From NCBI RefSeq assembly GCF_001907195.1, contig NZ_LVWA01000005.1, forward strand, positions 930,001 through 994,000: DNA of 64,000 nt, given 5' to 3'. Each line of letters begins with the position of its first letter. Position 1 is the stretch's first letter. The DNA is from Pontibacter flavimaris. Lineage in GTDB: Bacteria; Bacteroidota; Bacteroidia; Cytophagales; Hymenobacteraceae. Positions 55,328 through 64,000 of the stretch are shown piece after piece. The position numbers were made by a program, and so were the translations under genes. Below the pieces are notes generated by a model that was given only the letters and a program-made list of their open reading frames with translations, had not been told where the DNA came from and ran no database searches.

Positions 55328-56254
55328 ATGAAAATAGGAATGGTAGGACTGGGCCTGATAGGGGGCTCCATGGCATTGGACCTGAGGCAAAGAGGCTTTG
55401 CAGAAAGTATAATGGGCACCGACAGCAACCCGGAGCACGTGCGGCTGGCGAAACAGGCAGGCATCATACAGGAAGAAGGCGGTTTGCCGGACCTGGCCGC
55501 CGCCTGTGACCTGATCATCCTGGCCACGCCGGTGGATGTAGCCCCCGCTATACTTTTAAGTCTTTTAGAATTAGTCAGCGATAAGACAATCATACTGGAT
55601 GTGGGCTCTACGAAGGAGCATATCTGCAGCGCAGTGGAAAGCCACCCCCGCCGGAAGCAGTTCGTGGCCTGCCATCCCATCGCAGGTACGGAGAACACCG
55701 GTCCGAGCGCCGCACACCACACCCTCTTCGATAACAAGGTCAATATCATCTGCAATGCCGCAGACAGCGATGCCCGTGCCGTAGAACTGGCGGAAAAGCT
55801 GTTTGCCACCCTGCAGATGGAAACCGTTCATATGGACGCGCGGGCACACGACCGGCACCTGGCCTTCGTTTCGCACCTATCGCACATTACTTCCTTTGCC
55901 CTGGGACTTACGGTGCTGGAGATAGAGAAGGACGAGAAAAGCATCTTCAACCTGGCCGGAAGCGGGTTTGCCTCCACCGTCAGGCTTGCCAAAAGCTCGC
56001 CGGCCATGTGGGCGCCCATCTTCAGGCAGAACGCCGGCCATGTTTCCGAGGCGCTCGGTGCCTACATCGAACAACTGTTGCACTTTAAAGAGGCCATCGA
56101 TGCGGGGATGGCAACGGAAACCTATGACATGATCACCAAGGCCAACCAGGTAAGCCGCATCCTTAGCGGTATAGAACTAAAAAACAGCCAAAAGCCAGCT
56201 ATAAGTCCTGCGCCGGAAGATGGAGAGGCAAAGATCGCACCCATGGCCGGGTAG
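55328..56254 (+). CDS. tyrA: Prephenate dehydrogenase
   Basis: 308 aa. Oxidative decarboxylation of prephenate to 4-hydroxyphenylpyruvate, the tyrosine branch point. NAD-binding MKIGMVGLGLIGGSMALDLR at the N-terminus; VGSTKEHI and FVACHPIAGTENTGPSAAHH form the prephenate site; helical dimer domain with HLSHITSFALG. No ACT or chorismate mutase domain. Monocistronic by spacing and apparently controlled by two upstream Tyr-codon attenuators. Last ~20 residues are a Pro/Ala tail. Confidence 0.93.
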   Translation: MKIGMVGLGLIGGSMALDLRQRGFAESIMGTDSNPEHVRLAKQAGIIQEEGGLPDLAAACDLIILATPVDVAPAILLSLLELVSDKTIILDVGSTKEHICSAVESHPRRKQFVACHPIAGTENTGPSAAHHTLFDNKVNIICNAADSDARAVELAEKLFATLQMETVHMDARAHDRHLAFVSHLSHITSFALGLTVLEIEKDEKSIFNLAGSGFASTVRLAKSSPAMWAPIFRQNAGHVSEALGAYIEQLLHFKEAIDAGMATETYDMITKANQVSRILSGIELKNSQKPAISPAPEDGEAKIAPMAG

Positions 56255-56668
56255 CTTCCAGGTTTCGGACATGTCTCGAGGGGCAGGGGGGAATCGCCTG
56301 CTGAGGTTCTAAAGTATAAAGCCTAAGTTGCGATTTATGTGGAAGTGTAAGTTTCTACATGCCTTTTCTCATGGTGCAAGTCTTTAGACTTGTACCTATT
56401 ATGGCGTCGAGTCTGTGACTCGACTGGCTTGAAAAGCCATACTTGCTTTGGCTATACTTTTATACTTTGGCTATACTTCCGTTAGCCCGTGTCGTTTTTT
56501 TCGTTATGATTTCAACCCGACTGACTCACAGAGATATACTTGCTTTGGCTCTTTCGGATTTGCAATCCGAAAGTATAATAGCCGTGGATTTGTAATCCGC
56601 GCGAGCCATACTTTTATACTTACCGTTTTATACTTGTGCCATACTTTATGCTTTGCTTATACTTGCTG

Positions 56669-56915
56669 ATTTATACTTCCCTAGCCGCTGCTTTCAGCAT
56701 TTTGACACAAGCTATACATGCTAGCTTCCGTTCATCCTCAGTCCTACGAACCTACCGTTTCATTTATACTTTGGTGCTCTCAAGCCCGAGAGGGCTCGTC
56801 TTCCCGCATCGCGCTGTGTTCCCTTCCTTTGCTACCCTCCGGTCGCAATGCCGCTAAAGCGGCACCGGAATCTCACAAGGCGCTCAACGGAAAGACTGGG
56901 TATCAGTTCGATAGC
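56669..56915 (+). repeat. 247-bp dispersed repeat, copy 2
   Basis: Partner of 6082-6328, same length and orientation, 50 kb away. Shares the core GGTGCTCTCAAGCCCGAGAG and CACCGGAATCTCACAAGGCG. The hairpin TGCCGC-TAAA-GCGGCA replaces TGCCC-TTAC-GGGCA of copy 1. Ends in a shared CGATAGC. Confidence 0.75.
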
Positions 56916-56935
56916 TTCAGCTTTAGCGATTCCCC

Positions 56936-56968
56936 AAGTATAAGTATAAGTATAAGTATAAGTATAAG
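56936..56968. repeat. AAGTAT tandem repeat, 5.5 units
   Basis: Five exact hexamer units AAGTAT plus AAG. This is a tandem array of the same word that is scattered singly across the whole window. Confidence 0.9.
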
Positions 56969-57165
56969 CGGCACAACGCAAGTATAACGCACCTTCGGCA
57001 GCCGGGAGATGCCTTGCCAGGCGAGGGCAAACGGGAGCTGAACCTCCGGTAGTAACCTTAAGCTGGTTATTCACATATACATAGGGTATATTGGAACAAG
57101 CGAGGCGTACGGTGTTATGCTTTTGCGATTAACTGATTTTCTATATATCCTATAATCTTGCCCCT

Positions 57166-57927
57166 ATGACTACCATGACCACCGTATCAGAAGTATTAAA
57201 CAGGCTTAAGCACGAAGGCTATTCCGTAGACTTTAACCTGGAAGACAATTGCCTGGTTTGTAACGGCAACTCCCTCCGGATCTTCCCCAATGAGTTTGTG
57301 GTAGACAGGCACTTTCGCTTCGAGGGCATGTCGGACCCGGGTGATGAGGCTGTTGTGTATGCCATATCTTCCACGAAACACGACGTGAAGGGCACGCTGG
57401 TGGATGGGTACGGTATCTACAGCGACAGTGCGACCAGTGAACTGATACAGGCCCTGCAGGGTAAGGCGGCCCAGAGCTCCCCTCATGATGACCTGCCACA
57501 GGAGAAATCGAACGAGGCTACGCCGCAGCGCCCGGAAGGCGACCGCCCGCTGGATGCGCCGCTGGTGGAGATGGATCTCTCCGCTTTCAGGAAACAAATT
57601 AAGGAGGAGCAGGCCTGGCACAACAGCGACCGCAACGCCATCACTATTTTTAAAACGAATGGCCTGCGCCTCGTGCTGGTTGGGCTGCACCAGGGCGCGG
57701 AGATGAAGACGCACACCGCTCCAGGCATTATAAACGTGCAGGTGCTGGAAGGAAGGATCCGGTTTACTACCGAACAGCAAAGTGCCGAGATGGGAGAGGG
57801 CCGTATGCTGGCGCTACACGCGGGCATCCCGCACAGCGTGCTTGCCCTGGAGGAGTCGGTTTTCCTGCTCACGCTCGCTGTACAAAACCTGCCAGGTAAA
57901 GCCGCAAGGCAATCTACAACGTGGTAA
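57166..57927 (+). CDS. Fusion of a small Bacteroidota domain with a C-terminal cupin
   Basis: 253 aa. Residues 1-95 (VSEVLNRLKHEGYSVDFNLE, FPNEFVVDRHFRFEGMSDPG, DEAVVYAISSTKHDVKGTLV) match stand-alone ~95-aa proteins often labelled 'phosphoribosylpyrophosphate synthetase', a label without support here. A Pro/Glu linker (98-125) leads to a cupin (FKTNGLRLVLVGLHQGAEMK, THTAPGIINVQVLEGRIRF, LALHAGIPHSVLALEE) with His ligands. Start at 57166 or 57175. Probably a small-molecule-binding regulator-like protein. Confidence 0.75.
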   Translation: MTTMTTVSEVLNRLKHEGYSVDFNLEDNCLVCNGNSLRIFPNEFVVDRHFRFEGMSDPGDEAVVYAISSTKHDVKGTLVDGYGIYSDSATSELIQALQGKAAQSSPHDDLPQEKSNEATPQRPEGDRPLDAPLVEMDLSAFRKQIKEEQAWHNSDRNAITIFKTNGLRLVLVGLHQGAEMKTHTAPGIINVQVLEGRIRFTTEQQSAEMGEGRMLALHAGIPHSVLALEESVFLLTLAVQNLPGKAARQSTTW

Positions 57928-57954
57928 GTTTTTTTGTGCTAAACCCGATCTGAT

Positions 57955-58173
57955 ATGAAGCAGAAATTTAAAACAGGCGACCATGTTACCTGGAACTCAG
58001 AGGCGGGCCATGTGTCGGGCACCATTGTGAAAGTGCACACCGCCGATTTCGACTACAAAGGCCACACGCACCGCGCCAGCAAAGACGACCCGCAGTACGA
58101 GATAAAAAGCGACAAAACAGATCATATAGCCGCGCACAAGGGCTCCGCACTTTCTTTATCGAAGAAGGGCTGA
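57955..58173 (+). CDS. DUF2945 (Tudor-like HVA1) domain protein
   Basis: 72 aa: KFKTGDHVTWNSEAGHVSGT, then IVKVHTADFDYKGHTHRASK and DPQYEIKSDKTDHIAAHKGS. This is the full-length DUF2945 pattern. Small cytosolic protein of unknown function; 27 bp after the cupin fusion and 53 bp before the DUF488 gene, so likely one operon. Confidence 0.9.
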   Translation: MKQKFKTGDHVTWNSEAGHVSGTIVKVHTADFDYKGHTHRASKDDPQYEIKSDKTDHIAAHKGSALSLSKKG

Positions 58174-58226
58174 TAGGCGCCCGTGCCTGGTAAGTATAAA
58201 TATGTTCAGCAGCTCAGAAAACAGAC

Positions 58227-58748
58227 ATGGCGCCACCTGAAAACACCATCTGGACCTTTGGCCACTCTACCCGCAGCCCGGAGGAATTTCTGGCGGCGCT
58301 ACAGTCCTTCGGGATAGAGGTGCTGGTGGATGTGCGGCGGTATCCCGGCTCCCGGAAGTTCCCGCACTTCAGCGCGGAGGCCCTGAAAGTATACCTGCCC
58401 GAGGCGGGTATCCGCTATGTGCCGGCGGTGGAGCTTGGCGGCCGCAGAAAACCCAGGCCCGATTCAGATAACACGGCCTGGAGAAGCGCATCGTTCCGGG
58501 GCTACGCCGATTACTCGGAAACGCAGGAGTTTGCAGACGGAATAACGAAACTCACGGAGCTTGCCCGCCAGCAGCGCACGGCCTATATGTGCTCCGAGGC
58601 AGTGTGGTGGCGGTGCCATCGGGCCATCATCTCGGATTACCTGAAGGAGCGGGGCTGGACCGTGTGGCACATCATGAGCGAAGGCGTTGCCAAAGAACAT
58701 CCGTATACCTCAGCTTACCTGGAAACGCATGAAGGCAAGTATGAATAG
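58227..58748 (+). CDS. DUF488 family protein
   Basis: 173 aa: opens IWTFGHSTRSPEEFLAALQS, FGIEVLVDVRRYPGSRKFPH, then the conserved late motif AYMCSEAVWWRCHRAIISDY with Cys and His residues. Family role is unproven (a possible nucleic-acid or cysteine-based enzyme). Confidence 0.9.
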   Translation: MAPPENTIWTFGHSTRSPEEFLAALQSFGIEVLVDVRRYPGSRKFPHFSAEALKVYLPEAGIRYVPAVELGGRRKPRPDSDNTAWRSASFRGYADYSETQEFADGITKLTELARQQRTAYMCSEAVWWRCHRAIISDYLKERGWTVWHIMSEGVAKEHPYTSAYLETHEGKYE

Positions 58749-58910
58749 GGTATAGCGACCACTGTGCGTGTGTTGCTAAAGTTTGTTCTAATCTGTTCTT
58801 ATAAGTAGGAATTCCCTCCTGGTAGGGATATTTTGTAAGGCGGATTGTCGGAAGCCTAATCCAGCCAGACGCTCAAGGCAACACTTTTTACAGCTGCACC
58901 AACTTGTTCT

Positions 58911-59828
58911 TTATGCTTTCTTTGTGAAATATGTAGCTCCCGCACTTGCCGCAATCACGCAGAAAACCGATACCCACTGCGTCAGGCTCAGGTACTCCTC
59001 CAGGAAGAGCAAACCCGAAAGCGCGGCAAAGGCGGGGTGCAGGCTCATCAGTATGCCGAAGTGCTTTGGTGAGAGTTGGCGCAAGGCTCCCATCTCCAGC
59101 GTATACGGCAGGGCGCTCGTCAACAAGGCAACGGCTATCCCTATCAGCAGCACATACCCGTTCACTGCCGCCAGATCGCCGCTGAAAATCCCGAACGGCA
59201 ACACAGAAGCGCTGGCAAAAAGCATTCCTACGGCCACTGCGTCGCCGCCCTTCATCAGCTGTGATACCTTGCCGCCTAATACAATATAGCCCGCCCATAA
59301 GGCCCCGGCCCCTACAGCCAGCGCAGCACCCAACAAGTCAACGTTGTTATCCTGCCAGGGGGCAATCAAAACGATTCCGGTGCAGGCCAGCAGCACCCAA
59401 AGCAGATCGAGCAGTTTCCTGGAGCCTAATAAGGCCAAAACAAGGGGGCCGGTAAATTCGAGCGTGACGGCGAGGCCAAGCGGTATGCGCTTGATGGCAA
59501 AATAAAAGACCAGGTTCATGGCGCCCAGGCAGGTGCCGTAGGCCAGGCAGTAGAGCCATTGCTTCCTGTTTAGCGCACGTAGGTTGGGCCGAAAGACAGC
59601 CAGTAGGATGAGGGCTGCAAAAAAGATCCGCAGCGAGGCAGTGCCACTTGCGCCAATAATCGGGAATAGGTGCTTGGCAATGGATGCCCCACCCTGCACA
59701 CTGATCATGGCCAGCAGCACGGCTGGTATGGCAGGAAGTATAAATTTCCTGTTGGTAAGGTTCAACACTGGTCCGAAAGTATAAAATGACGCGAAAGGTA
59801 CGCGGAAAACCCGTGAAATGAAACGCAT
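58911..59828 (-). CDS. EamA/RhtA-type DMT superfamily transporter
   Basis: 305 aa, ten membrane helices in two EamA halves (AVLLAMISVQGGASIAKHLF; ALAVGAGALWAGYIVLGGKV). IPLGLAVTLEFTGPLVLALLG fits RhtA-like threonine/homoserine exporters. The true start may be at or slightly below 59828, as the first ~25 residues are not hydrophobic. Confidence 0.85.
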   Translation of the reverse strand: MRFISRVFRVPFASFYTFGPVLNLTNRKFILPAIPAVLLAMISVQGGASIAKHLFPIIGASGTASLRIFFAALILLAVFRPNLRALNRKQWLYCLAYGTCLGAMNLVFYFAIKRIPLGLAVTLEFTGPLVLALLGSRKLLDLLWVLLACTGIVLIAPWQDNNVDLLGAALAVGAGALWAGYIVLGGKVSQLMKGGDAVAVGMLFASASVLPFGIFSGDLAAVNGYVLLIGIAVALLTSALPYTLEMGALRQLSPKHFGILMSLHPAFAALSGLLFLEEYLSLTQWVSVFCVIAASAGATYFTKKA

Positions 59829-59901
59829 AAAAACAGCCTGATCAACACGACCTGCCAGCCGAAAGTAGGATCGGAAGTATAACCTGACTGGAACAGCTGA
59901 A

Positions 59902-60327
59902 TTAAAGTATAAACCAGAAACCGTACTCTACATTCTCCCACGACTTACCGAATACCTGACGCTCGTTGTTAGGTTCCACTACCTCGCCAATTATGGGGGT
60001 GGCAAAGGCCGGGTTACACTCTCGTTCAGTTGAGTGAGCTTCGTCAGGGGCTCGTCTGTCGCTGCCCATAAAAATTCTTTTAGGTAGAATCGCCCCCATG
60101 TAAGAGGTCCACAGGATGTTGTGGGAAAACAGGTTGATATGCCTGGCCGCTTGTAAAGTATACCGTAAGTCCATCCTCCACTCTACCTTATCTCCCCAAT
60201 CCTTTTCAAAGAGCTGTGAGGCAGGGTATAATATGCTTTTTGGCAGACAGAGCAATTTTTCTCTGGAAAGCGTCTGTTTATTTTTTCTCTTTTGTACTGA
60301 TGAAGCTGATTTGGCCGTCTCCTTCAA
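59902..60327 (-). CDS. Uncharacterised protein, possibly a remnant
   Basis: The frame spans 141 aa, but its first part overlaps the DUF421 gene by 50 bp. A start at 60174 (MDLRYTLQAARHINLFSHNI) would give ~90 aa. The DWGDKVEWRMDLRYTLQ...ILWTSYMG stretch faintly recalls the C-terminus of bacterial sugar transferases. No motif is convincing; it may be a gene fragment. Confidence 0.35.
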   Translation of the reverse strand: MKETAKSASSVQKRKNKQTLSREKLLCLPKSILYPASQLFEKDWGDKVEWRMDLRYTLQAARHINLFSHNILWTSYMGAILPKRIFMGSDRRAPDEAHSTERECNPAFATPIIGEVVEPNNERQVFGKSWENVEYGFWFIL

Positions 60328-60769
60328 CGTATGCAGATTTAATGTCTTTTACATCCTCTATGCCTTCTCTTCTAACGTGTTCCAGCAATTCCTCTTCAGT
60401 CAGGAACTCGCGGCGCATGTTCCGGCGCAGCAATTTGCCATCCTTTATCACTTGTAGCGGTGGAGACGACACCAGCTTCTCCACAAAAGGCAAGTGATAG
60501 CTTAAAGAATTAACGATGGTGTTCCATGCCATAAGTGTCAGGATTACTACAAAACCCTCCGTAACCGACGAATATCCTCCAAGAGAGTGTGTCGCCGCCT
60601 CAGCTATCAGCACAATAAAGAGAAGGTCCATGGGTGCCATTTCGCCTCCGGTTCTGCGAGGCAGGATGCGTAGCAGGAATAAGATGCCCAAGTATAGGAG
60701 TGAGCCTCTCAGGATAAGTTCGAGGATGGGAGTACTTATAGCGAAAAGTTCGGTAAGGTTAAGCTTCAT
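60278..60769 (-). CDS. DUF421 (YetF-like) membrane protein
   Basis: 163 aa. Three N-terminal helices (LILRGSLLYLGILFLLRILP, LLFIVLIAEAATHSLGGYSS, GFVVILTLMAWNTIVNSLSY). A small cytosolic beta domain follows (PPLQVIKDGKLLRRNMRREF, LTEEELLEHVRREGIEDVKD, YVEGDGQISFI), as in the YetF/YcaP family. Start at 60769 (MKLNLTELF). Family function is not settled. Confidence 0.9.
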   Translation of the reverse strand: MKLNLTELFAISTPILELILRGSLLYLGILFLLRILPRRTGGEMAPMDLLFIVLIAEAATHSLGGYSSVTEGFVVILTLMAWNTIVNSLSYHLPFVEKLVSSPPLQVIKDGKLLRRNMRREFLTEEELLEHVRREGIEDVKDIKSAYVEGDGQISFISTKEKK

Positions 60770-61116
60770 TATAGTCATGCCTTGCTGAGTTCTTAAGGTT
60801 GTTTCACCGGCATCAAATGGTGCCGCAGCTATACAGCCATACTGGATACCCCACTTGATATATACCAGCCAAACTAGCTGTAATACGTGAGAGAGGTGTC
60901 AATGGCAGAACGTACGCAGAAAGGGCCAAACAGATGCCATACTTCCCGTGGTCGCAGGTGTATTTGCAGCTGAGTAATAGGAGAGGGGCAGCCTTAGGTA
61001 CTGAAATACACAAAGACCTTTATTGGAGAATCGTGTACGCACTCGGTAATTGCCTCACAAGCTCCTTTCTAACCTGGGCAAATTCTGCATACGTGTTTCT
61101 GCTCAACCATTTATAC
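60770..61116. other. Gap upstream of the DUF421 gene
   Basis: 347 bp with no credible gene; the short frame at 60813-61013 (-) has no protein-like features. No strong hairpin noticed. Confidence 0.4.
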
Positions 61117-61461
61117 TTACTTCGCATCCTCCTTCGCCATGAGCGCATGCGTCGTTATGCTAAATGCCATGCCCAGCACCGTTTCCAGCGAAAAGCCGCC
61201 GCCCATGCCGGGTGCCGCATCCAACAGCAGCTGGGAGTATTCATAGTATTGGTTCTGCTCTTCTGACAGGTAGAATTCACAGCCTTCCACCTCGCCGATC
61301 AGCATGTCGCGGGAGCCCGTTTTATATTCACCTTTCTCGTAGCACATAGGCTGTGAGCCTTCGCAGCAGCCGCCACTCATGTAAAACATCAGCTCGCCGT
61401 AGCGCTCTTTTAATTGGCTGATCACTTCTTTTGCTTTTTTGGTTACTAATATCTTTTCCAT
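61117..61461 (-). CDS. DUF779 domain protein
   Basis: 114 aa: VTKKAKEVISQLKERYGELM, FYMSGGCCEGSQPMCYEKGE, EFYLSEEQNQYYEYSQLLLD, ending PGMGGGFSLETVLGMAF. DUF779 proteins are regularly next to ExaC-type aldehyde dehydrogenases, as here, and the CC...C cysteines could bind metal. Start at 61461 (MEKILVTKK). Separated from the dehydrogenase gene by a terminator, so expression probably depends on read-through. Confidence 0.9.
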   Translation of the reverse strand: MEKILVTKKAKEVISQLKERYGELMFYMSGGCCEGSQPMCYEKGEYKTGSRDMLIGEVEGCEFYLSEEQNQYYEYSQLLLDAAPGMGGGFSLETVLGMAFSITTHALMAKEDAK

Positions 61462-61474
61462 ACTTCTACATATT

Positions 61475-61510
61475 AAAAAAAAAATCACCTGAGGAGGCCC
61501 CAGGTGATTT
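61475..61510 (-). terminator. Terminator between the aldehyde dehydrogenase and DUF779 genes
   Basis: AAATCACCTG (61482-61491) pairs exactly with CAGGTGATTT (61501-61510); on the minus strand it is followed by a T10 run. It lies 21 bp after the dehydrogenase stop codon. Confidence 0.85.
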
Positions 61511-61531
61511 CAGGTTTATGACAAAATTTGA

Positions 61532-63091
61532 TTAAAAGAAACCTTGCTTCTTCTTGTCGTAAGAAATAAGCATGTTCTTGGTCTGACGGTAATGATCCAG
61601 CATCATCTTATGGTTCTCTCTACCATAGCCCGACTGCTTATAACCGCCAAATGGTGCGTGCGCCGGATAGGTATGGTACTGGTTTACCCAGACACGGCCG
61701 GCCTGTATGGCTCTAGGCACCTGGTACATCTCGTGCGCATCACGGGTCCAGACGCCGGCACCCAGTCCGTAAATGGTGTCGTTGGCGAGCTCAATGGCTT
61801 CTTCGGTCGTTTTAAAAGTGGTCAGAGACACCACCGGGCCAAAGATCTCTTCCTGGAACACACGCATTTTGTTGTGGCCCTTCAGGATGGTTGGCTGGAT
61901 AAAGTATCCATCGGCCAATTCACCTTCCAGCTTCTGCGCTTCACCACCTACCAGTACTTCGGCTCCTTCTTCCTTACCAATCTTGATGTAGTTCAGGATC
62001 TTATCATACTGCGGCTTCGAAACCTGCGCCCCGATCATCGTCTCGCCATCCAGCGGGTTACCGGCTTTAATGGCTTTCACACGCTCAATTACGCGTTTCG
62101 TAAAGGCGTCGGCTATACTTTCGTGTACCAGCAATCGGGTTGGTGCAGAACAAATCTCACCTTGGTTCAGGGCAAAGAACGCCGCTCCTTCCAACGCTTT
62201 GTCAAAGAACTCGTCGTCGGCCTCCATCACGGAAGGGAAGAAGATGTTCGGAGACTTACCGCCCAGTTCCATGGTAGAAGGAATGATATTCTCAGACGCG
62301 TACTGCATGATCAGCTTACCTGTGGCTGTAGATCCGGTAAAGGCAAGCTTACTGATCCTTGGGGAAGTACCCAGCGCCTTACCAACCTCTGCTCCGAAAC
62401 CGTTCACCACGTTCAGCACGCCGGCTGGTAAAATATCAGCTAACAATTCCACCAAAGCCAGGATACTCGTTGGAGTCTGCTCGGCTGGTTTCAGGACAAT
62501 GGTGTTACCGGCAGCCAGTGCCGGGGCAATTTTCCAGGCAGCCATCAGCAGTGGGAAGTTCCAGGGAATAATTTGCCCTACCACCCCGATCGGCTCGTGC
62601 AATACAATGCTCACTGTGTTTTCGTCGTGCTCTGAAATGCCACCCTCCTCAGAACGGATCACGCCGGCAAAGTAGCGGAAGTGGTCGACCACAAGCGGAA
62701 GGTCTGCTGCACGTGTCTCCCGGATCGGCTTACCGTTGTCGATGGTATCGACTGTAGCCAGGTACTCCAGGTTGTCTTCTATGGCCTGGGCTACGCGAAG
62801 CAGCGTGTTACTGCGATCTTTGGCAGATGTCTTGCTCCATGTTGTGAAAGCTTCGTGTGCCGCGTCCAGCGCCAGCTCCACGTCCTCTTTGGTAGAGCGG
62901 GCTGCCTGCGCAAAAACTTTCCCGTTAATGGGGGATATGTTATCAAAATACGTTCCCTTCACTGGTGGTACAAATCGGCCACCGATAAAGTTGTCGCGTG
63001 GCAACTCTTTGCCTTTTAGCTGTGGGAATGTATATAATTTCTTTTCGTCTTTCCCGTTTTTAATTACGGGATCTAATACTGTTGTGCTCAT
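61532..63091 (-). CDS. Aldehyde dehydrogenase (ExaC/AldB-like)
   Basis: 519 aa. Oxidises an aldehyde (acetaldehyde in ExaC) with NAD+. Motifs: PWNFPLLMAAWKIAPALAAG, VLKPAEQTP, FTGSTATGKLIMQYA, MELGGKSPNIFF (general base Glu) and NQGEICSAPTRLLVH (nucleophilic Cys). The start MSTTVLDPVIK is well placed. Together with DUF779 and the divergent AraC gene it forms a typical aldehyde/ethanol unit. Confidence 0.95.
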   Translation of the reverse strand: MSTTVLDPVIKNGKDEKKLYTFPQLKGKELPRDNFIGGRFVPPVKGTYFDNISPINGKVFAQAARSTKEDVELALDAAHEAFTTWSKTSAKDRSNTLLRVAQAIEDNLEYLATVDTIDNGKPIRETRAADLPLVVDHFRYFAGVIRSEEGGISEHDENTVSIVLHEPIGVVGQIIPWNFPLLMAAWKIAPALAAGNTIVLKPAEQTPTSILALVELLADILPAGVLNVVNGFGAEVGKALGTSPRISKLAFTGSTATGKLIMQYASENIIPSTMELGGKSPNIFFPSVMEADDEFFDKALEGAAFFALNQGEICSAPTRLLVHESIADAFTKRVIERVKAIKAGNPLDGETMIGAQVSKPQYDKILNYIKIGKEEGAEVLVGGEAQKLEGELADGYFIQPTILKGHNKMRVFQEEIFGPVVSLTTFKTTEEAIELANDTIYGLGAGVWTRDAHEMYQVPRAIQAGRVWVNQYHTYPAHAPFGGYKQSGYGRENHKMMLDHYRQTKNMLISYDKKKQGFF

Positions 63092-63312
63092 AATTTTATA
63101 TCTTTAAATGTCTTTGAATGTATTTAGAAGCAGCATGCTACTGTATTTGCAACTGTTACAAATTTACAGCAATATCAGGCGCAAGGGGTAGTACGGAACA
63201 TCCATAAGGTAGGACAAAAGGGAAATTATGCCGTATGAGCAAGGCGTAGTATAGGGGCAAGCGCGAGAGGAAGGCCAGGCTGACAATAAATTTATGTAAC
63301 AACTGTTAGCCT

Positions 63313-64000
63313 ATGAACCCGGAAAAAGACCTGTTTTTTATAAGTCCGCTCGATGCCCCGCTGCAGGCCTACTTCGATAGCCCTGATCGGGAAGATTACT
63401 TTGAAATTGCCTGGCTAAAAGATGAAGAACCCATTCATTTTATAAAAGAGGGCGCCCCCCGCATCAAGGGGGACTGGCTATACTTGATCCCGGCCAACCG
63501 CTCTCCCCGCCCCAGAAAATCAGGTAAAAAAGGGACGCTGCTGGCCTTTCATAAAGCGGTGCTGGACTATGAGGTCAAAGAATTTACGCTGGATGTGATC
63601 AGGCTTTTTCTCGGAAAAGGTGTTGGTGGCTTTTCGACCATACTACTGGAGGAAGACATGGTTGCTTCCCTGGAGAGCATCCTCCGAACCATAGAAGATG
63701 AGTATAAACAGCAGCAAAAGAATTTCCTGGTGCTCAAGGCGCTGCTGAAGGCGTTTCTACTGAAACTGATGCAGTATAAAACGCTGACTCTAACCCGCCA
63801 GGGCCTGAATGAGAAGCGGGTGTACCATTTCCTGCTGCTGCTCGAGAACCATTTCAGGGAAGAGAAAACGGTGACATTCTATGCCGATAAGCTGAACCTC
63901 ACGCCCAAACGTCTCAACCAGATATTAAAACAGAAAACGGGGAAAACCATTACGCAGCTGTTGCAGGAGCGCATCGTCGTGTCGGCCAAACAGCAACTTG
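63313..64000 (+). CDS. AraC family regulator, cut by the window end
   Basis: 229 complete codons before the edge: MNPEKDLFFISPLDAPLQAY, sensor-like middle (LAFHKAVLDYEVKEFTLDVI), then the start of an AraC HTH (VTFYADKLNLTPKRLNQILK, TGKTITQLLQERIVVSAKQQ). About 50 residues, the second HTH, should lie beyond. It is divergent from the aldehyde dehydrogenase over 220 bp and is the natural candidate for its regulator. Confidence 0.88.
   Translation, partial: MNPEKDLFFISPLDAPLQAYFDSPDREDYFEIAWLKDEEPIHFIKEGAPRIKGDWLYLIPANRSPRPRKSGKKGTLLAFHKAVLDYEVKEFTLDVIRLFLGKGVGGFSTILLEEDMVASLESILRTIEDEYKQQQKNFLVLKALLKAFLLKLMQYKTLTLTRQGLNEKRVYHFLLLLENHFREEKTVTFYADKLNLTPKRLNQILKQKTGKTITQLLQERIVVSAKQQL

Larger units (their letters stand above)
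56255..57165. other. Gene-free repeat island II
   Basis: About 900 bp without a credible gene. Dense TATACTT words (56440-56680), palindrome CTTTCGGATT-TGC-AATCCGAAAG (56551-56573), GTGGATT-TGT-AATCCGC (56584-56600), the second copy of the 247-bp repeat, and an AAGTAT microsatellite. ORFs here are repeat translations. Confidence 0.7.

Noticed and set aside
56936-56968. Short tandem array that might be taken for a CRISPR repeat
   Set aside because: The hexamer units are contiguous with no spacers and no cas genes are present; it is a microsatellite.

Overview
The window reads as a chromosomal stretch of a Bacteroidota bacterium of the Cytophagales/Hymenobacteraceae type (Pontibacter-like). 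Evidence for this: TAnnTTTG-type promoter elements, SusC-style TonB-dependent receptors with an N-terminal carboxypeptidase-like domain, a GH97 enzyme, frequent small lipoproteins, moderately high GC coding sequence, and an extraordinary density of the word AAGTATA/TATACTT. The genus is an inference from gene content and style, not a database result.

Layout. 0-5.8 kb: TauE/SafE exporter, Crp/Fnr regulator, PRC-barrel protein, two cold-shock-domain genes and a secreted two-repeat protein. 5.8-6.8 kb: a repeat island with no genes. 6.8-10.7 kb: the oxidative pentose phosphate genes gnd, zwf and pgl on the minus strand. 10.8-18 kb: a decayed PepSY protein, a CopB-type P-type ATPase, a PQQ-type sugar dehydrogenase and a gamma-glutamyltransferase. 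18.2-27.8 kb: DUF72, Na+/Ca2+ exchanger, CNNM/HlyC-type protein, ABC-F ATPase, endonuclease/exonuclease/phosphatase protein and acyltransferase.

28.1-40 kb looks like an island. Its genes are nearly all on the plus strand and its right half is AT-richer. It is bounded by tRNA-Glu on the right and by a degenerate copy of the tRNA-Glu 3' end plus its terminator on the left. It carries an unusual cbb3-type oxidase operon: CcoN with an N-terminal extension, a CcoO-cytochrome c fusion, two tandem paralogous small proteins, a CPVC membrane protein and an Ig-like membrane protein, followed by a cupin and an Rrf2 regulator. After these come several decayed or chimeric genes, an alcohol dehydrogenase and a metallo-beta-lactamase-fold protein.

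40-54.6 kb: SIMPL protein, WalJ-like hydrolase, manganese catalase with a FrnE-like DsbA protein, GH97, TonB-dependent receptor, TspO-like protein and serine hydrolase. 54.9-56.3 kb: tyrA (prephenate dehydrogenase), preceded by what I read as two consecutive ribosome-mediated attenuators. Each has a tyrosine-rich leader peptide, a candidate antiterminator arm at the end of the leader ORF, and an intrinsic terminator. This is the most interesting system in the window. 56.3-57.1 kb: a second repeat island with another copy of a 247-bp repeat whose hairpin shows compensatory changes. 57.1-64 kb: a cupin fusion protein, DUF2945, DUF488, an EamA transporter, DUF421, DUF779 plus aldehyde dehydrogenase, and a divergent AraC regulator cut by the window end.
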